64,000 nt of DNA from Astragalus membranaceus (taxonomy: Eukaryota; Streptophyta; Magnoliopsida; Fabales; Fabaceae), in NCBI GenBank assembly GCA_039519185.1, contig CM076846.1, positions 112,862,566 through 112,926,565 of the forward strand, written 5' to 3'. Made by a program: the position numbers and the translations under genes. Of the stretch, positions 53,201 to 64,000 are shown one piece after another. Each line of letters begins with the position of its first letter. The stretch's first letter is position 1. Below the pieces are notes generated by a model that was given only the letters and a program-made list of their open reading frames with translations, did not search any database and had not been told where the DNA came from.

Positions 53201-54562
53201 TCAGTGTGAACCACACAGTCATCAGCTTCTCTGTCTTCATTTATATTTTCCTTGCCTCTTTCTTTAAAAATATTAATGCATTCCCTGAATTGCTCAATTT
53301 GGTATTCACAAAATTTCAAATGCAAAGGGACCTGCGACATCAAATATACAAGTAAATTTTTAGCATTATGTGGCTAACCCCCTAAAAGCAAAACAATATC
53401 CACAGTTTGTGTTTCAGCACTTTCTTTTTGTATACAGAACTAACCACGGGTAAGCATAAATGTAGTTAGAGGACGCTCACACTTTTTACACATATCAGAG
53501 GCTAGCTATGTCTAACCATATCTCTACATCTTTTTTGTTAGTGTGCGATAAAAGCAAACCTTTGAAATTGGGCACTCTTTGGGATCAAATGGAATAAGTG
53601 AAATCGGGGTGCTTGGATTCATCATCGGCCTTAGTGCATATCCAGCTGCTACCCCCCGTCCATAGCCACAAAGTTTGTGCACTGCTTCCAAATTCTTCAA
53701 CTCCTTGGTTGTGTCCCAGTTTTTAAGCGTGGGTGGTGTGCACGAACCCCTGGACAAGGGACTGTTTGGTCCCATTCTCTCTAAGTAGTGAATCTGAAGT
53801 AACCAACAAGTATTAAGCATATATGTTAACAACCAACAAGAAATAATAATCAGGAAATAAGAATTAAACATAGATTAAGTAGATAACCAAGAAGAAGTGG
53901 AAGTCCGATTTTGGATATTTATATCCTTTTGTTCCCTCCCTTAGATGCTCCAGAATATAGTTAGCCCATTGGTATTGTGATACTGTGTTAAGGTCTTTGA
54001 CTATATCTGCATACTTCAGAGACACACCATCAATGTGATCCGGACATAGAAGACACCCTAACAGATATATTAGTACAGCTTTGCACCAAGCTTCATCGCT
54101 TTCAACTTTTAATATGACCTCAGCTAGTTCTTTCTCAGCTACACGGTCGATATCTGGGACATTAACTTTTAGGCCAAGTTCTTTCCGCAACCTCAAAATT
54201 GAGTCATCTTTGCATTTGCATTCTAACGGTATTACCGGTTTTCCCTCGTTGGGCAAACTGTAAACTCGTTGCACATCTTCCAACATAATGGGCAGGGCTT
54301 CGTATTTGCCTAGTCGTAATTGACTTTGATCAGGTTCAAAGTTCTCAGACACCCATTTCACAAACTCCCCCGGAATCCTGCTCCATTTGCATATGAACGC
54401 AAGGGATCCAAACCCGGTTGTCTGCAATAATTCTTTCCGAGATCCTTCAATTTTATTCAACATGGTGTGAACCATCATCGGTTTACATTTATGTCTGTAT
54501 CTTGAAGGAGGATTTCGTTCTTTAGCACCTGTAGCTTTCTTTTTGTCTCTTTTTGCTAACAT
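50207..54562 (-). CDS. Ulp1-like (C48) cysteine protease gene carried by the MULE (KAONASHI-like)
   Basis: Minus-strand gene from ATG 54562 to stop at 50207. Exons read with good borders: 53888-54562, 53560-53793, 52910-53331, then shorter ones near 52830-52757, 52600-52430, 52340-52110, 51480-51290, 51090-50930 and the last from about 50760. Exons 1-2 form the plant-specific N-terminal domain seen in KAONASHI-type proteins (FGSLAFICKWSRIPGEFVKW, ALPIMLEDVQRVYSLP). The middle is acidic and unconserved. The Ulp1 peptidase is at the end: HYVTFILNL (His), WYEPKMPHQPDFTSCGVF (Gln and catalytic Cys). Ulp1 proteases process SUMO; why MULEs keep such genes is unsettled. No inactivating change is evident, but some small exons are uncertain. 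Confidence 0.8.
51549..51982. repeat. 217-base tandem duplication within an intron of the Ulp1-like gene
   Basis: Two units (51549-51765, 51766-51982), each starting TATCTATCAAATAAAATCTG and ending near GGTAAATTGCACATGTGCAC. Each holds several CTAACCAC and TTGGTTA words. Differences between units are few. Confidence 0.9.
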
Positions 54563-55778
54563 CCCTGGAAAAAAAGAAATCAAATACATCGATTAAAAGA
54601 GAAGTTGTGACCAAGTGTTTTAAAATACAAGCATTAACTTTGTAAATGGAAAATGTAGGTAACACAAATATTACTGAATATAGGTCAGTTGCTTCTAACC
54701 ACAGAAATACGGAACTTTGGTTATTGATGCACTAACCACACAATTGAACAACATTGGTTAGGGTCCGTTACCTAGGATTTCGAAACGCACTCCCTAAATA
54801 TGGGTTTGTATGCAACGTAATAAGAACACAATCAAGGTTGCTTTTCATTAGCAGGGAAAAAAGTGAACAATCGATGGAATAGGCAAACTCGAAACATTTA
54901 ACAACCTAATTAGAGTTTATATACGGTCACAGCAGCTAAACGAAGAGCACTAATCACTAACCAATAAAGCGAGTAAAACAAAAACTAACCAATAACCAGA
55001 AAACCAAGTCTGAAAAAACTAACCAATAACCAGATGCAGAGAACGGCGACGGTGGGGATCAGAATGATAACGGCGAGCACTTCGTGACGGCGAAAACCAA
55101 TAGCACGTCGCGACGGCCTCTTTGTCAGATGACTATCACTTTGATTAGCAGTATTTCGCGACGGCAACGGTAGGAGTTGGACAGCACTTTGTGACGGCAA
55201 CGGTAGCCGTTCGATTAGCCGTATTTCACACCTGCGATGGCTAGACGTCGAAAGTAATGAAAACCCGTGCGATGGAAAAAGAAAGAAACGATGGAAAAGA
55301 GGCAAAAGTAGAAGAGAGGAAGAAAGAAACCTGTGCGATTCCGGTATCTGTAACAGGTCGACTGCGGTGACGGTGATTGACGGAGCGATTCCGGTATCTG
55401 TAACAGGCCGACTCCGGTGAGTTTGATTTACGGCGGGTCGAGGTTTTCGTTGATTTTGGTGTGGTTGCCGTCTTGCTATTGTGAAACGGTTTGTGGATTT
55501 TGGGGTTGAAAGGAGGCGTGATTTTTGGATGCTTGATATTAGGAGAATTGAAATCGGCTATGGCTACTGAGAAATAACCAAAAGCCAATGATTAATGGTT
55601 ACTAAAACTGCTCCTTAATTTTTGTTATTGATACGTTTTTTTTTCCACAAAAAGCGCTAGACATTAAATCCGAATCATGCAATTATTTTAAGCCTTTTTT
55701 ATTTAATATATTAAATTACTACTATACCCCTTTAGTAATTGTTACTAAGCTACTAGCTTAGAAGCATAAGTCAGACTC
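54563..55778 (-). promoter_or_regulatory. MULE right end and upstream region of the Ulp1-like gene
   Basis: No clear ORF. CTAACCAATAACCAGA repeats lie at about 54955-55035. Two direct copies of GCGATTCCGGTATCTGTAAC start at 55335 and 55385 (period 50). The terminal inverted repeat is at about 55735-55778. Confidence 0.6.
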
Positions 55779-55786
55779 TACATATA

Positions 55787-56340
55787 AATCATGTTATAGA
55801 GGCTAAAGTTATTTTTGGCAATAGAACCGAGGAGGCAATTTGTTATTCGAGATTACTACCGTGCAAATCTCATATTAACATTTTTTTGGTGAATCATTGT
55901 TGGCTACCATTTTCTAAATGTAGCATGACTACTGTTTTTTACATGTATCGTACGATTTTCTAAAAAAATAATGATCTTAATGTCCACAGCACTTTTTCTT
56001 CGGTGCATCGCACGAGCAATGGTCTAGTTTTTTTTTAATATATAAATGATTTTTTTGTTTTTAAATGCAAGTGGAAAAACATTATATATGGTTTTGATGT
56101 AAATTTATTATTACCTTCGAACACACATCAAATTCATTAATATTTGTAATTTTTAATATTTATAAATAATTGAAGATACTGGAAACAAAAGAAATGAGGG
56201 TTTGAATTGTGTTGACTGTTTTTATAAATCTTTTTATTGAGATAAAAAGATGCTTACTACCAAAATATTAAACTTCATTTTTAAACTAGATTAGAAAAGA
56301 GAGAAGTTAAACCGTAGAGAATACAATATTATAAAGAGAT
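55787..56340. other. AT-rich intergenic DNA
   Basis: Nothing recognised between the MULE and the small CACTA element. Confidence 0.6.
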
Positions 56341-56343
56341 GAA

Positions 56344-56969
56344 CACTACAAAAAAAACACTAATTAGCGACGGACATTAGCGAGGGACTTGTTGTCCCTC
56401 GCAAAAATAGTCATTAGCGAGGGAATTAGCGAGGGCATAGAGCTGTCAATTTTTTTGTCATTAGCGAGGGAACTGTCCCTCGCTAATGACTGCCCTCGCT
56501 AATTCCCTCGCTAAATTTTGCTTTTTCAGATGATGGGACTCAGCGCAGGGGTTGGTAAAGGTGCAGAAATTAGCGAGGGACAGTTCCCTCGCTAATTCCC
56601 TCGCTAACGTTAACTTTTCTGATGATGAGACAGTTCCCTCGCTAATTCCCTCGCTAATTCCCTCGCAAATTTTTTTCTTTTTTCCTTTATATTCGTTTAC
56701 ACCCTCACTATTCTTTCTCACTCACTCACTCACTCACTCTTCACCATTCCTCTTCCCTTCCTCTTCCCCCTTCCACTTCCTCTCACACCCTTCTTCTCTC
56801 TTCACTCTTCCAACACCACCACCACCACCATCATCACCACCTCCTCTCACACTCTTCTTCTCTCTTCACTCTTCCAACACCACCACCACCACATACCTCC
56901 TACCACTCTCACTCACTCTCTCTTACTCTTCACCACCACCAACCCACCACCCCACCACCACCACGCTCA

Positions 56970-57039
<70 letters not shown>

Positions 57040-57372
57040 TCTTCTCCTTCTCTCTCTACTCTAAACCACCCATCACCACCACCACCACACCACCACCACG
57101 CCACCACCACCACCACCACACATCACCACAAAATTAATAATATAATATAATATTCATTAATTAATATATATAAAAAAAAACAAGCCATTCAGCACTGGAC
57201 ACGTGTCATTTTTTTTTGAAAACTGCAGTCATTAGCGAGGGAATTAGCGAGGGCAAAAGCCGTCGCTAATTCCTGCGCATTTGCCAAGTCCCTCGCAAAT
57301 GACCATTAGTGAGGGAATCAGGTCATTTTGCGAGGGAACTGTCACTCGCTAATGACTAGTTTTTTTGTAGTG
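56344..57372. mobile_element. non-autonomous CACTA element, 1.0 kb
   Basis: Ends CACTACAAAAAAAA and TTTTTTTGTAGTG with a perfect 3-bp duplication GAA (56341-56343, 57373-57375). Subterminal ATTAGCGAGGGA / TCCCTCGCTAAT words at both ends match the 6.2-kb element at 6229-12458, so it was probably mobilised by that family's transposase. The interior has no transposase. It is pyrimidine-rich (56700-57060) with CCA runs and (CT)31 at 56975-57036, resembling the leader region of the autonomous element. Confidence 0.93.
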
Positions 57373-57375
57373 GAA

Positions 57376-57994
57376 GGAGAAGAAGAAACGGTGATTTTAT
57401 CCTAGTTCACAATAACTGTTGCTACGTCTAGTCCTCCACTTACAGAAATTTTTTGCCTTCTTCACTCGAAAGACTTAATCCACTAAAGATAAGTATCATT
57501 TGATTCGCCTCTTTAGGCATTGTGGGTATTCTTTTTCTGCCTCTCCATACTACACCACAAAAATCTTCTAGTCTTCTCAACCTACTGGCTATCTGCGATT
57601 GACGAACTAAGTGTTTACCTGTCTCTCCATAGTGTCTTTTCAAGATGTTTGCCGCTACTGGGCAGATTACAAAAAGGGATGAGTTTTGTATCTAAATGAT
57701 ACAAAGTCTTAATTACATAGGATGTTACTCTCAGTTAGAGGATATTACAATATAATTCCATATACGTTCTAGGTGTTGTTTTTTTTAATATGTCATTTTA
57801 TCTTGGAACATGCTTTTTCTTTCCTTTCTCTCTTCAATGTATGTTCACTTGAACAATCTCATGGTGATTGAAGTCATATGATATTCAATGAAATAGACTT
57901 AGTCATTTTTCTCTCAATGTGGTCTATGTCAACAACCTCTTCAACTCAAAAAAGGTCCTTTAAATACTGAAGAAGTAAATCCAGGTTGTACTGT

Positions 57995-58029
<35 letters not shown>

Positions 58030-59381
58030 GGGCTAATAGTCATTGACATATCTTTTATCTTGATCTTCAGGCTAGGATTCTAAAGAATGTTGACTATCTT
58101 CTTGTACGCGCATATCTTCTGTTGACTATCTCCTACTTGTGTATGGCTTGAATAAATGTACATCTTCTGTTGATAATGTTCATAGAATATCCTACACACT
58201 TAAACAAACAGTTAGTCGATAAAGTATTCTCTTGCTTTGTTATCATCAAAACATCAATCTAAAGAAATTGTTCTTGGAGCCAAACCGGTTCTTAGAATTT
58301 CCCCTTTTTTATGATGACAAATAACCGTGCAATTGATGAACAATTTTTTTTTTAACTTTAAGCACACAAGATCCCACTAAATATGATAACCATATTTTGA
58401 AAAAAGAAAAATGTAGATAATGCAAACAAACAAATGTATTATTATTATTATGATTATGATAATACTTTTCATTGGATTTACAAATCTTTAGGACGCTTAG
58501 TTCCTTTTGGATCCATGTCTTCTAGGCAGTCAGTCCTTTAGAAAGGTTAATCTTCTGATTCACAATTCTTATCTCCTCAGATTGTCAACCCCTATGGTGG
58601 TGCTACATGTTACTAACATGCCACGCCAGCAACCAATAGATGGGTGTCGCGTGGTTTGGACGAAAAACAAAACAAAATAGATTTTTATATAGTGGCGAAA
58701 AACCACCAAAAAAAATTATAGGGATGAAAAGAAAAAATACGTGTAGGGACTAAAATAAAATAAAATCTAAAAGTTTTACTTCCAACTTCAATTATTGCAT
58801 TCACAAGTCTATCACCGCTCTAGAACAATAAATATGTGTCTATTTTCTTCCCTTTTCCTTGAAAAGTTCTGTATCCTGAATATGTCTTTTCTTAGTTCAT
58901 CTATAATAAATGAGTAGAAGCCATAAAAAAATATTGAGTAGAACAATCGGTAGTACCATTAGAATTGAGAATAATATATTTTCTATTACTACTAGTACAA
59001 ATTATTGATAGAGAGTTTGATGGTGTTTCAAAAATAGAATAAACTGGTGCTAGAAATTTAATAATAAACAACATTTTTGTTTTGTCACTACTATTATTTG
59101 CAACAAAAAAAGTTCTTTGACAAATTTATCATAAAAAATAAAATTGGTGTAATATCTCTTACAGTGGAAGTTCCTACTTTTTAGACTATAATACCCCTTG
59201 AATGAATTAATTTTTTATCCTTGAATAACATCACTGGGAAATTAAATTTCCCATTGTTAGCAAATCCTTTACAGTATAGATATGCTCCCAATCGTAAATT
59301 CATTTTTTTGACACATAAATTCATTTTTTTTGTCAACAAATATACTTTAAATTGAACAATTACTTTGTATAAGAAAATGCC
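57376..59381. other. intergenic DNA without a recognised gene
   Basis: A short minus-strand frame (57440-57643, RLRRLEDFCGVVWRG) was not recognised. A (GA)14 run lies at 57999-58027. The stretch ending GGGACTAAAATAAAAT near 58770 looks like a non-autonomous transposon end, but no partner was found. Confidence 0.5.
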
Positions 59382-61339
59382 CGATTTTAACGATATTCTG
59401 TCAAATGATGATATTTGGGGGCAAAAAAGTATAGATCCTGCCGTGGTGCATCATGGGCGACTTTAACGATATTATGTCAAATGATGATATTTGGGGACAA
59501 CAAGAACGTCAACCTTGGCTCCTTCGGGGCTTTCAAGAGGAAGTGCAAGATAGTAATCTTCTTGAGTTATCTATGGAAGGGCATCAATTTACTTGGACTA
59601 AGGGTTTGGGTACTCCAGATGTGAAGGAGGGCAAGTTGGATCGTGCTTTCACGAATCAAAGTTGGCTTGATACTTTCCCTCAATATAAATTTGTAAATGG
59701 CGTATCTGGCAAGTCCGACCATTCTCCTATTTGGTTGCAGTTGTATGAGCGGGAGCGTAGGGACAGTCATCGTAGTTTTCGATTCGAGAATGATTGGTTG
59801 GAGGAAGCGGGGCTACCCTCTATCGTGAGTAATAGTTGGAGTCTTAGTGCAGGTAGCGATTTTATGACTAAAGTGAAGCATTGTACCGACGCTGTGGATG
59901 CGTGGGATAAAAGGCCGGGGTCTCGATATAGGGAGGAGATTAATGCATGTTGTAGAACAATTGAAGAAGCAAGAGTAGGTGCGGGTGGAGGTGAGGATCA
60001 ACTGTTGCTAGCGACTAAAAGTAGATTTGAGCACATTGTTGGCTCAAGAGGATGCTTTTTGGAGACAACGGGCAAAGGTATATTGGCTTCGGGATGGAGC
60101 CACAAATTCAAAAAATTTCCATGCTATGGCAAGTGCAAGGCGCCGTAAGAATCATATTTCTAAATTAACAACGGACGATGGCACTATAGCGACTGATCAA
60201 CCAAGTATGTGTGACATTGCCCAAAACTATTTTGATAACCTTTTTCAAGGTGGCGATTATGAAGCGGTTCTTAGCCATGTGCAGCCACGGATTTATAATG
60301 ATGATAATCAAAGTTTATTTCGGCCTTTAGAAATAGAGGAGTTCAAGCAAGCATTGTTCCAAATGCATTCTAATAAAGCACCGGGTCCGGACGGTTTGAA
60401 CTCGGCTTTTTTTAAACGGTTTGGAATTTCTGTGGAGTTGAGTTATTTCACTCAGGGCATGATTGGCTAGAGAAAGGCGAGTTTCCTACGGGTCTCAATG
60501 ATGCGAATATTGTACTTTTTCCAAAGGTTGAAAATCTTAATACTATGAAGGATTTAAGACCTATCTCATTATGCAATGTTATTTATAAGATCATATCCAA
60601 AGTGCTTGCTAATAGACCCAAAGCGTTGTTACTGAAATGTGTGTCTTTGGAGCAGTCGGCGTTTGTTGAGAATAGATCAATACTTGATAATGTGCTAGTA
60701 GCTATTGAAACTCTTCACTATCTGAAATGCAAAACAAAGGGGAAAAGATGAATTGGCTCTCAAGATCGATATTAGTAAGACCTATGATAGAGTTGATTGG
60801 GGGTACTTGAAAGGAATGTTACAGAGGCTGGGTTTTGATGAGCGGTGGATTATTTGGATGGCTATGTGTCTAGAAATCGTGAACTACTTGGTGATGGTAA
60901 ATAGTGATGGATAGCAGTCATCTTCGAGTCCAAGGTCAATGGATGTCTATATGGAAGCTCAAAATACCACAAAGAATCAAATTGCTCCTATGGCGAGCAG
61001 CGAGGGGTTGCTTACCAACTAGGGGTAATTTGCAACGGAAGCATGTACCGTGTGTGAAGGTCAATGACCTATGTGTGATGGCAATCCAGAGAATGAATGG
61101 CATATATTTTTGGCTTGTGAGCACACAAAGGAGATATGGAGCGCCTGTGGTCTTTTACAACACATTCGGCTAGCCATGGATAGTGCTGGAAGTTTCAGTG
61201 AATGTTTATTTGGTTTGCTGCAGGTGCTGGACGAAACATCTAGGAAAACGTTGGCCATGATGTGCTGGGCAATTTGGAAGCAAAGGAATGACAAAGTTTG
61301 GGAAGGAACGGTCCAACCTGTGGCGGTCTCTATGCACAA
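59382..61339 (+). pseudogene. LINE (L1-type) ORF2 remnants
   Basis: 5'-truncated plus-strand non-LTR element. The end of the AP endonuclease is at 59453-60050 (MGDFNDIMSNDDIW, FTWTKGLG, LDRAFTN, GKSDHSPIWL). The RT start follows in shifted frames (RDGATNSKNFHAMAS, SNKAPGPDGLNSAFFKRFG, DLRPISLCNVIYKIISKVLANR, KIDISKTYDRVDW). The catalytic YADD-type region is deleted at about 60895. The zinc-binding domain follows (WKLKIPQRIKLLLWRAARG, ENEWHIFLACEHT). The same reading continues after the solo LTR at 63974. Stops and frameshifts throughout. Confidence 0.85.
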
Positions 61340-63973
61340 TGTAACACCCCTTTTCTACCCGTTATTTATTATTATAAAACAAGAGTTTACAAAAATCTTT
61401 TTCTTTTATTTTCAACAAGAGGAGTGTCACATTTTCGTCAAAACGCTAATAGCTTAATTACGTCATTTTCCGAAAAGCTAATACATAGCACTTAAATTCT
61501 CATTTATTCAAGCAGCGGAAAATCATTAAATCAACGATGAATCATAACAGTTAAACAGTCATCAGAAAACTAAGGTACATCCCTCCCCACTGAGTGCTAC
61601 GTATCAGAGCATGACGACCCGACTCCAAATAGTGAAGAGTACGAATACCTTCACTCGTGATCACCTGCAGTTACCACGTAGGGTAACATTCAACAGAGAA
61701 AGGGTGAGTTCAATCTAACCATATAATAGAACATGTGATAAGTCTCAGGCTAGAATTACAGGACTAGAACAACCATACTACAGTCATCACATAATCACTC
61801 GAAAGTCACTCATTAAGGCAATCCGTCACTATGGCATGTAGATGTATGAGAATGCAATATATACATGTGGATCCATCATCACCGCAATAAGCCTTGAGGG
61901 CACATCACCGCTTTGGCCGAAGCCTACTCACCGCATGGCCGAAGCCTACATCACCGCTGAATGCACATGGATGCATGCGACACTATGAACATGCATCAAT
62001 CACATTACATCATCATCATCAATTATATACCATCATCGCTAAAAATATCACATCAGTATTTATATCATCATCGCTAATCATCATCGCTAATCATCATCGC
62101 TAATCATCACCGCTAATCATCACCGCTAATCATCTTCGCTAATTATATCACATCATCGCCAATTATATCACATCATCGCTAATCATGTTACTCACCCATT
62201 GGCCGCTAAGGGCATTTTTGTCAACAAAACTAGCCACTAAGGGCATCATCGTCAAGACACTCACACATTGGCCACCAAGGGCATTTTCGTCACTTTATTC
62301 ATAAAATTTCATTATTCAACCGGGACAGCCACACGGGCGTCCATACAACAGCAACTAACATATTTTTCCTCAGAATGATTCATTTTCCAAAATGATTGCG
62401 ACTCGACATTTTCTCAAAATGACAACTTTTAGGGTTTGAGTTAATCATCAACATTTCTTCGAGAAAATACTTTACTGAGCCCCAAATTAGAATATTAAGA
62501 TGGGCGTCTGAATAAGCTTTCCAAAACATTTTGAAACGCCTAAAACAGAGTCCCGAGTCAAAAGATATTCGAAAAACAAATTTGGGAACAACAGCGACAC
62601 CCTGGGCTACGCGAACACGGCAGCCAGAATTCGGCGAATTAGTTAAAATAGTAAACGACATCGAAAAATTACAAAAGACCCCTCGTTGGAAAGCTACAGA
62701 TGTGTAGTTTCTGAACATATATTTAAAGTTTCAAAACAATGAGCCAGTTAGTACAGTTTTTAGAAACAACCCGAATGGTTCCCAGACTGGACAGATTCTG
62801 TCCTTCCACTTCAAATCACTCTAAACTGACTTACACTTGACCAAATGGAACAAAACCTTAGCCTTAACAAAATCAATTTGAGTATAGTTTCTAATGGAAA
62901 AAGAATCGTTCAAATCAGAGTTCAATTGAAGACACAAGACCTGAAACATTGAACCTATACCTAGTTTAAGTCCAGAAATTTGACCTGACTTGGGACGCTC
63001 ATAACTCGAGCTACACTACTCCAAATTTAACCAAACCAGTGCCAACGTGACCAAAATTAAGTCTGTTTTCTAACAAAAAAAGTCCCATAATTTTTTGACG
63101 AACAGAAAGTTCCCAGTTTTAAAAATACCGAACCTATGTCCAGAATGCTTCCAGAATATTACCCTAACTTGTGGAATTCATAACTCGATCCTCACAGCTC
63201 TAAACGCAACCAAACCAGCGTCAAATTAACAAGTATTCAATCAAGTTTTCGAAATGACAAACCACATAATTTTTCAATTAGTAAAACGTTCTCAGTCACT
63301 GAAATACTAAACCTATGTCAGAACATTTCAAAACAGTGAATTCAACAACACATATATGATCATATCATTAATCTCAATCAACATGAATATAATCAAAAAC
63401 ACATAAACATCAAGCAATCACCAAGATCATAAGTCGCATATATTCATCAAGATAGCAATGATTAAGGATCAACAATAATATGGATAGATATAGGCTAAAT
63501 CCCATCCTAAAATCCATCACACAATCTATTATAGAGAAAGATGATCCCCCCTTACCTTATGTTAGAAGAAGTAGGAGTTCTTGAGAGGAAATCACCACCA
63601 AAAATTCAGCAACAATGGAGGCCCCCTTCTCTTTATGATCCTCGCCCTTCCTTCTTCTTTCTTTCTTGAAGTTTTGCGTTTTCTCTCCTTTCCTTTGCTC
63701 TCCAAAACGGCTCACTCTCTCCACTCTCTCTAGGGATTTCGCCAATGCCAAGCCTCAAACCCTAACTCCATTCACTTAGCCAAACTCGCCTATGTTGGGT
63801 ATTGGGTCAGGGGCTTATCCAACTCAAGCCCTATGTGCGCTCCAAGCCAACATCATGCCCTAAATAATAATATGCACCCACTCAATTATTTTCTAAATTT
63901 AATTAAATCACTAAATAAAATAAATCCCTAATAATTTAATTAAATAAATTAATTAAATTATTTGGGTGTTACA
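61340..63973 (-). mobile_element. solo LTR of a Ty3/gypsy element (probably Tekay/Del type)
   Basis: 2634 bases with perfect inverted ends TGTAACACCC / GGGTGTTACA and a 5-bp duplication CACAA (61335-61339, 63974-63978), inserted in the LINE. No coding domain inside. The TGTAACACCC start and great length fit chromovirus Tekay/Del LTRs. Minus orientation is favoured: read that way the sequence goes from an AT-rich U3 into a purine-rich leader and a splice-donor-like AAG|GTAAGG (about 63550-63558). Short tandem ATCATC(A/G)CCGCTA units lie at about 62075-62170 and AAGGGCAT words at 62200-62290. Confidence 0.8.
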
Positions 63974-64000
63974 CACAATGCGATGGACCTCCTTCATGAT
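63974..64000 (+). pseudogene. LINE continuation after the solo LTR
   Basis: CACAATGCGATGGACCTCC resumes the LINE frame left at 61339; runs off the window. Confidence 0.6.

Larger units (their letters stand above)
45122..55778. mobile_element. Mutator-like element (MULE) with transposase and Ulp1-like gene
   Basis: 10.7 kb, flanked by the 8-base duplication TACATATA (45114-45121 and 55779-55786; MULE duplications are usually 8-11). The terminal inverted repeats are diverged over about 45 bases: GGCTACGGCTTAC...CTTAGTAATTCTTACTAA against the complement of the right end, GAGTCTGACTTAT...CTTAGTAACAATTACTAA. It carries a FAR1-type MULE transposase gene (plus) and a convergent Ulp1 protease gene (minus). 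Introns and spacer are filled with CTAACC/GGTTAG words. Known relatives are the Arabidopsis MULEs carrying KAONASHI Ulp1-like genes. Confidence 0.88.

Noticed and set aside
50207..54562. Host SUMO protease (ULP1) gene
   Set aside because: It lies inside the MULE and has the plant transposon-associated N-terminal domain of KAONASHI-type genes.
56552..57064. 170-codon Ser/Thr/Pro/Leu-rich ORF
   Set aside because: It lies across subterminal repeats and CT/CCA simple sequence of a non-autonomous CACTA element.

Overview
This window is repeat-packed nuclear DNA from a flowering plant, most likely a core eudicot. The evidence is plant-specific transposon families (Athila-type and Tat-type Ty3/gypsy, Ty1/copia, CACTA with TNP2, a FAR1-type MULE, Stowaway, tRNA-derived SINEs, LINEs) and one ordinary host gene, a six-exon CRABS CLAW-type YABBY gene at 14.3-15.5 kb (minus strand). 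A legume-like genome would fit, but I cannot fix the species. There are no rRNA genes, CRISPR arrays or bacterial operons, and I see no complete tRNA gene.

Layout. 1-5608: 3' part of a non-autonomous Athila-type LTR element (E1: gag-protease, no RT or integrase), with a LINE 3' fragment in its LTR. E1 sits in the antisense ORF of a plus-strand Tat-type element (Tat A), whose remains run to its 3' LTR at 12965-13286. Tat A is also interrupted by a 6.2-kb CACTA transposon (6229-12458, target duplication CTA). 14311-15549: CRC. 16095-20905: Ty1/copia element (duplication CGCAA) in the same orientation as CRC. 22.8-23.9 kb: LINE RNase H relic and an intact SINE. 24037-40078: a second Tat-type element (Tat B, minus strand, duplication ATAAT), split by an 8.6-kb Athila-type element (E2, 29137-37716, duplication CTTGG). 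40.2-43.5 kb: decayed minus-strand copia holding a nested, internally deleted Tork/Tnt1-like copia. 44462-45038: Stowaway MITE. 45122-55778: 10.7-kb Mutator-like element (duplication TACATATA) with a FAR1-type transposase gene and a convergent Ulp1-protease gene (KAONASHI-like). 56344-57372: non-autonomous CACTA element (duplication GAA). 59382-64000: LINE split by a 2.6-kb solo LTR (61340-63973, duplication CACAA).

The signal I would follow first is a two-hairpin RNA motif just downstream of the gag-protease stop in both Athila-type elements (two copies in E1, one in E2). Its stems differ by compensating changes, while the second loop (AGGCAA) and the linker hexamer (AGCGCT) are invariant. 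Other unexplained structures are different proliferated palindromic words in E1 and E2, an intron-bearing antisense ORF in the Tat-type elements, and CTAACC...GGTTAG minisatellites filling the introns and spacer of the MULE.

Most element proteins are broken by stops, frameshifts or nested insertions, so the window reads as a stack of old and younger insertions around one conserved developmental gene. Splice sites and protein-family calls come from reading the sequence by eye; no database search was run.
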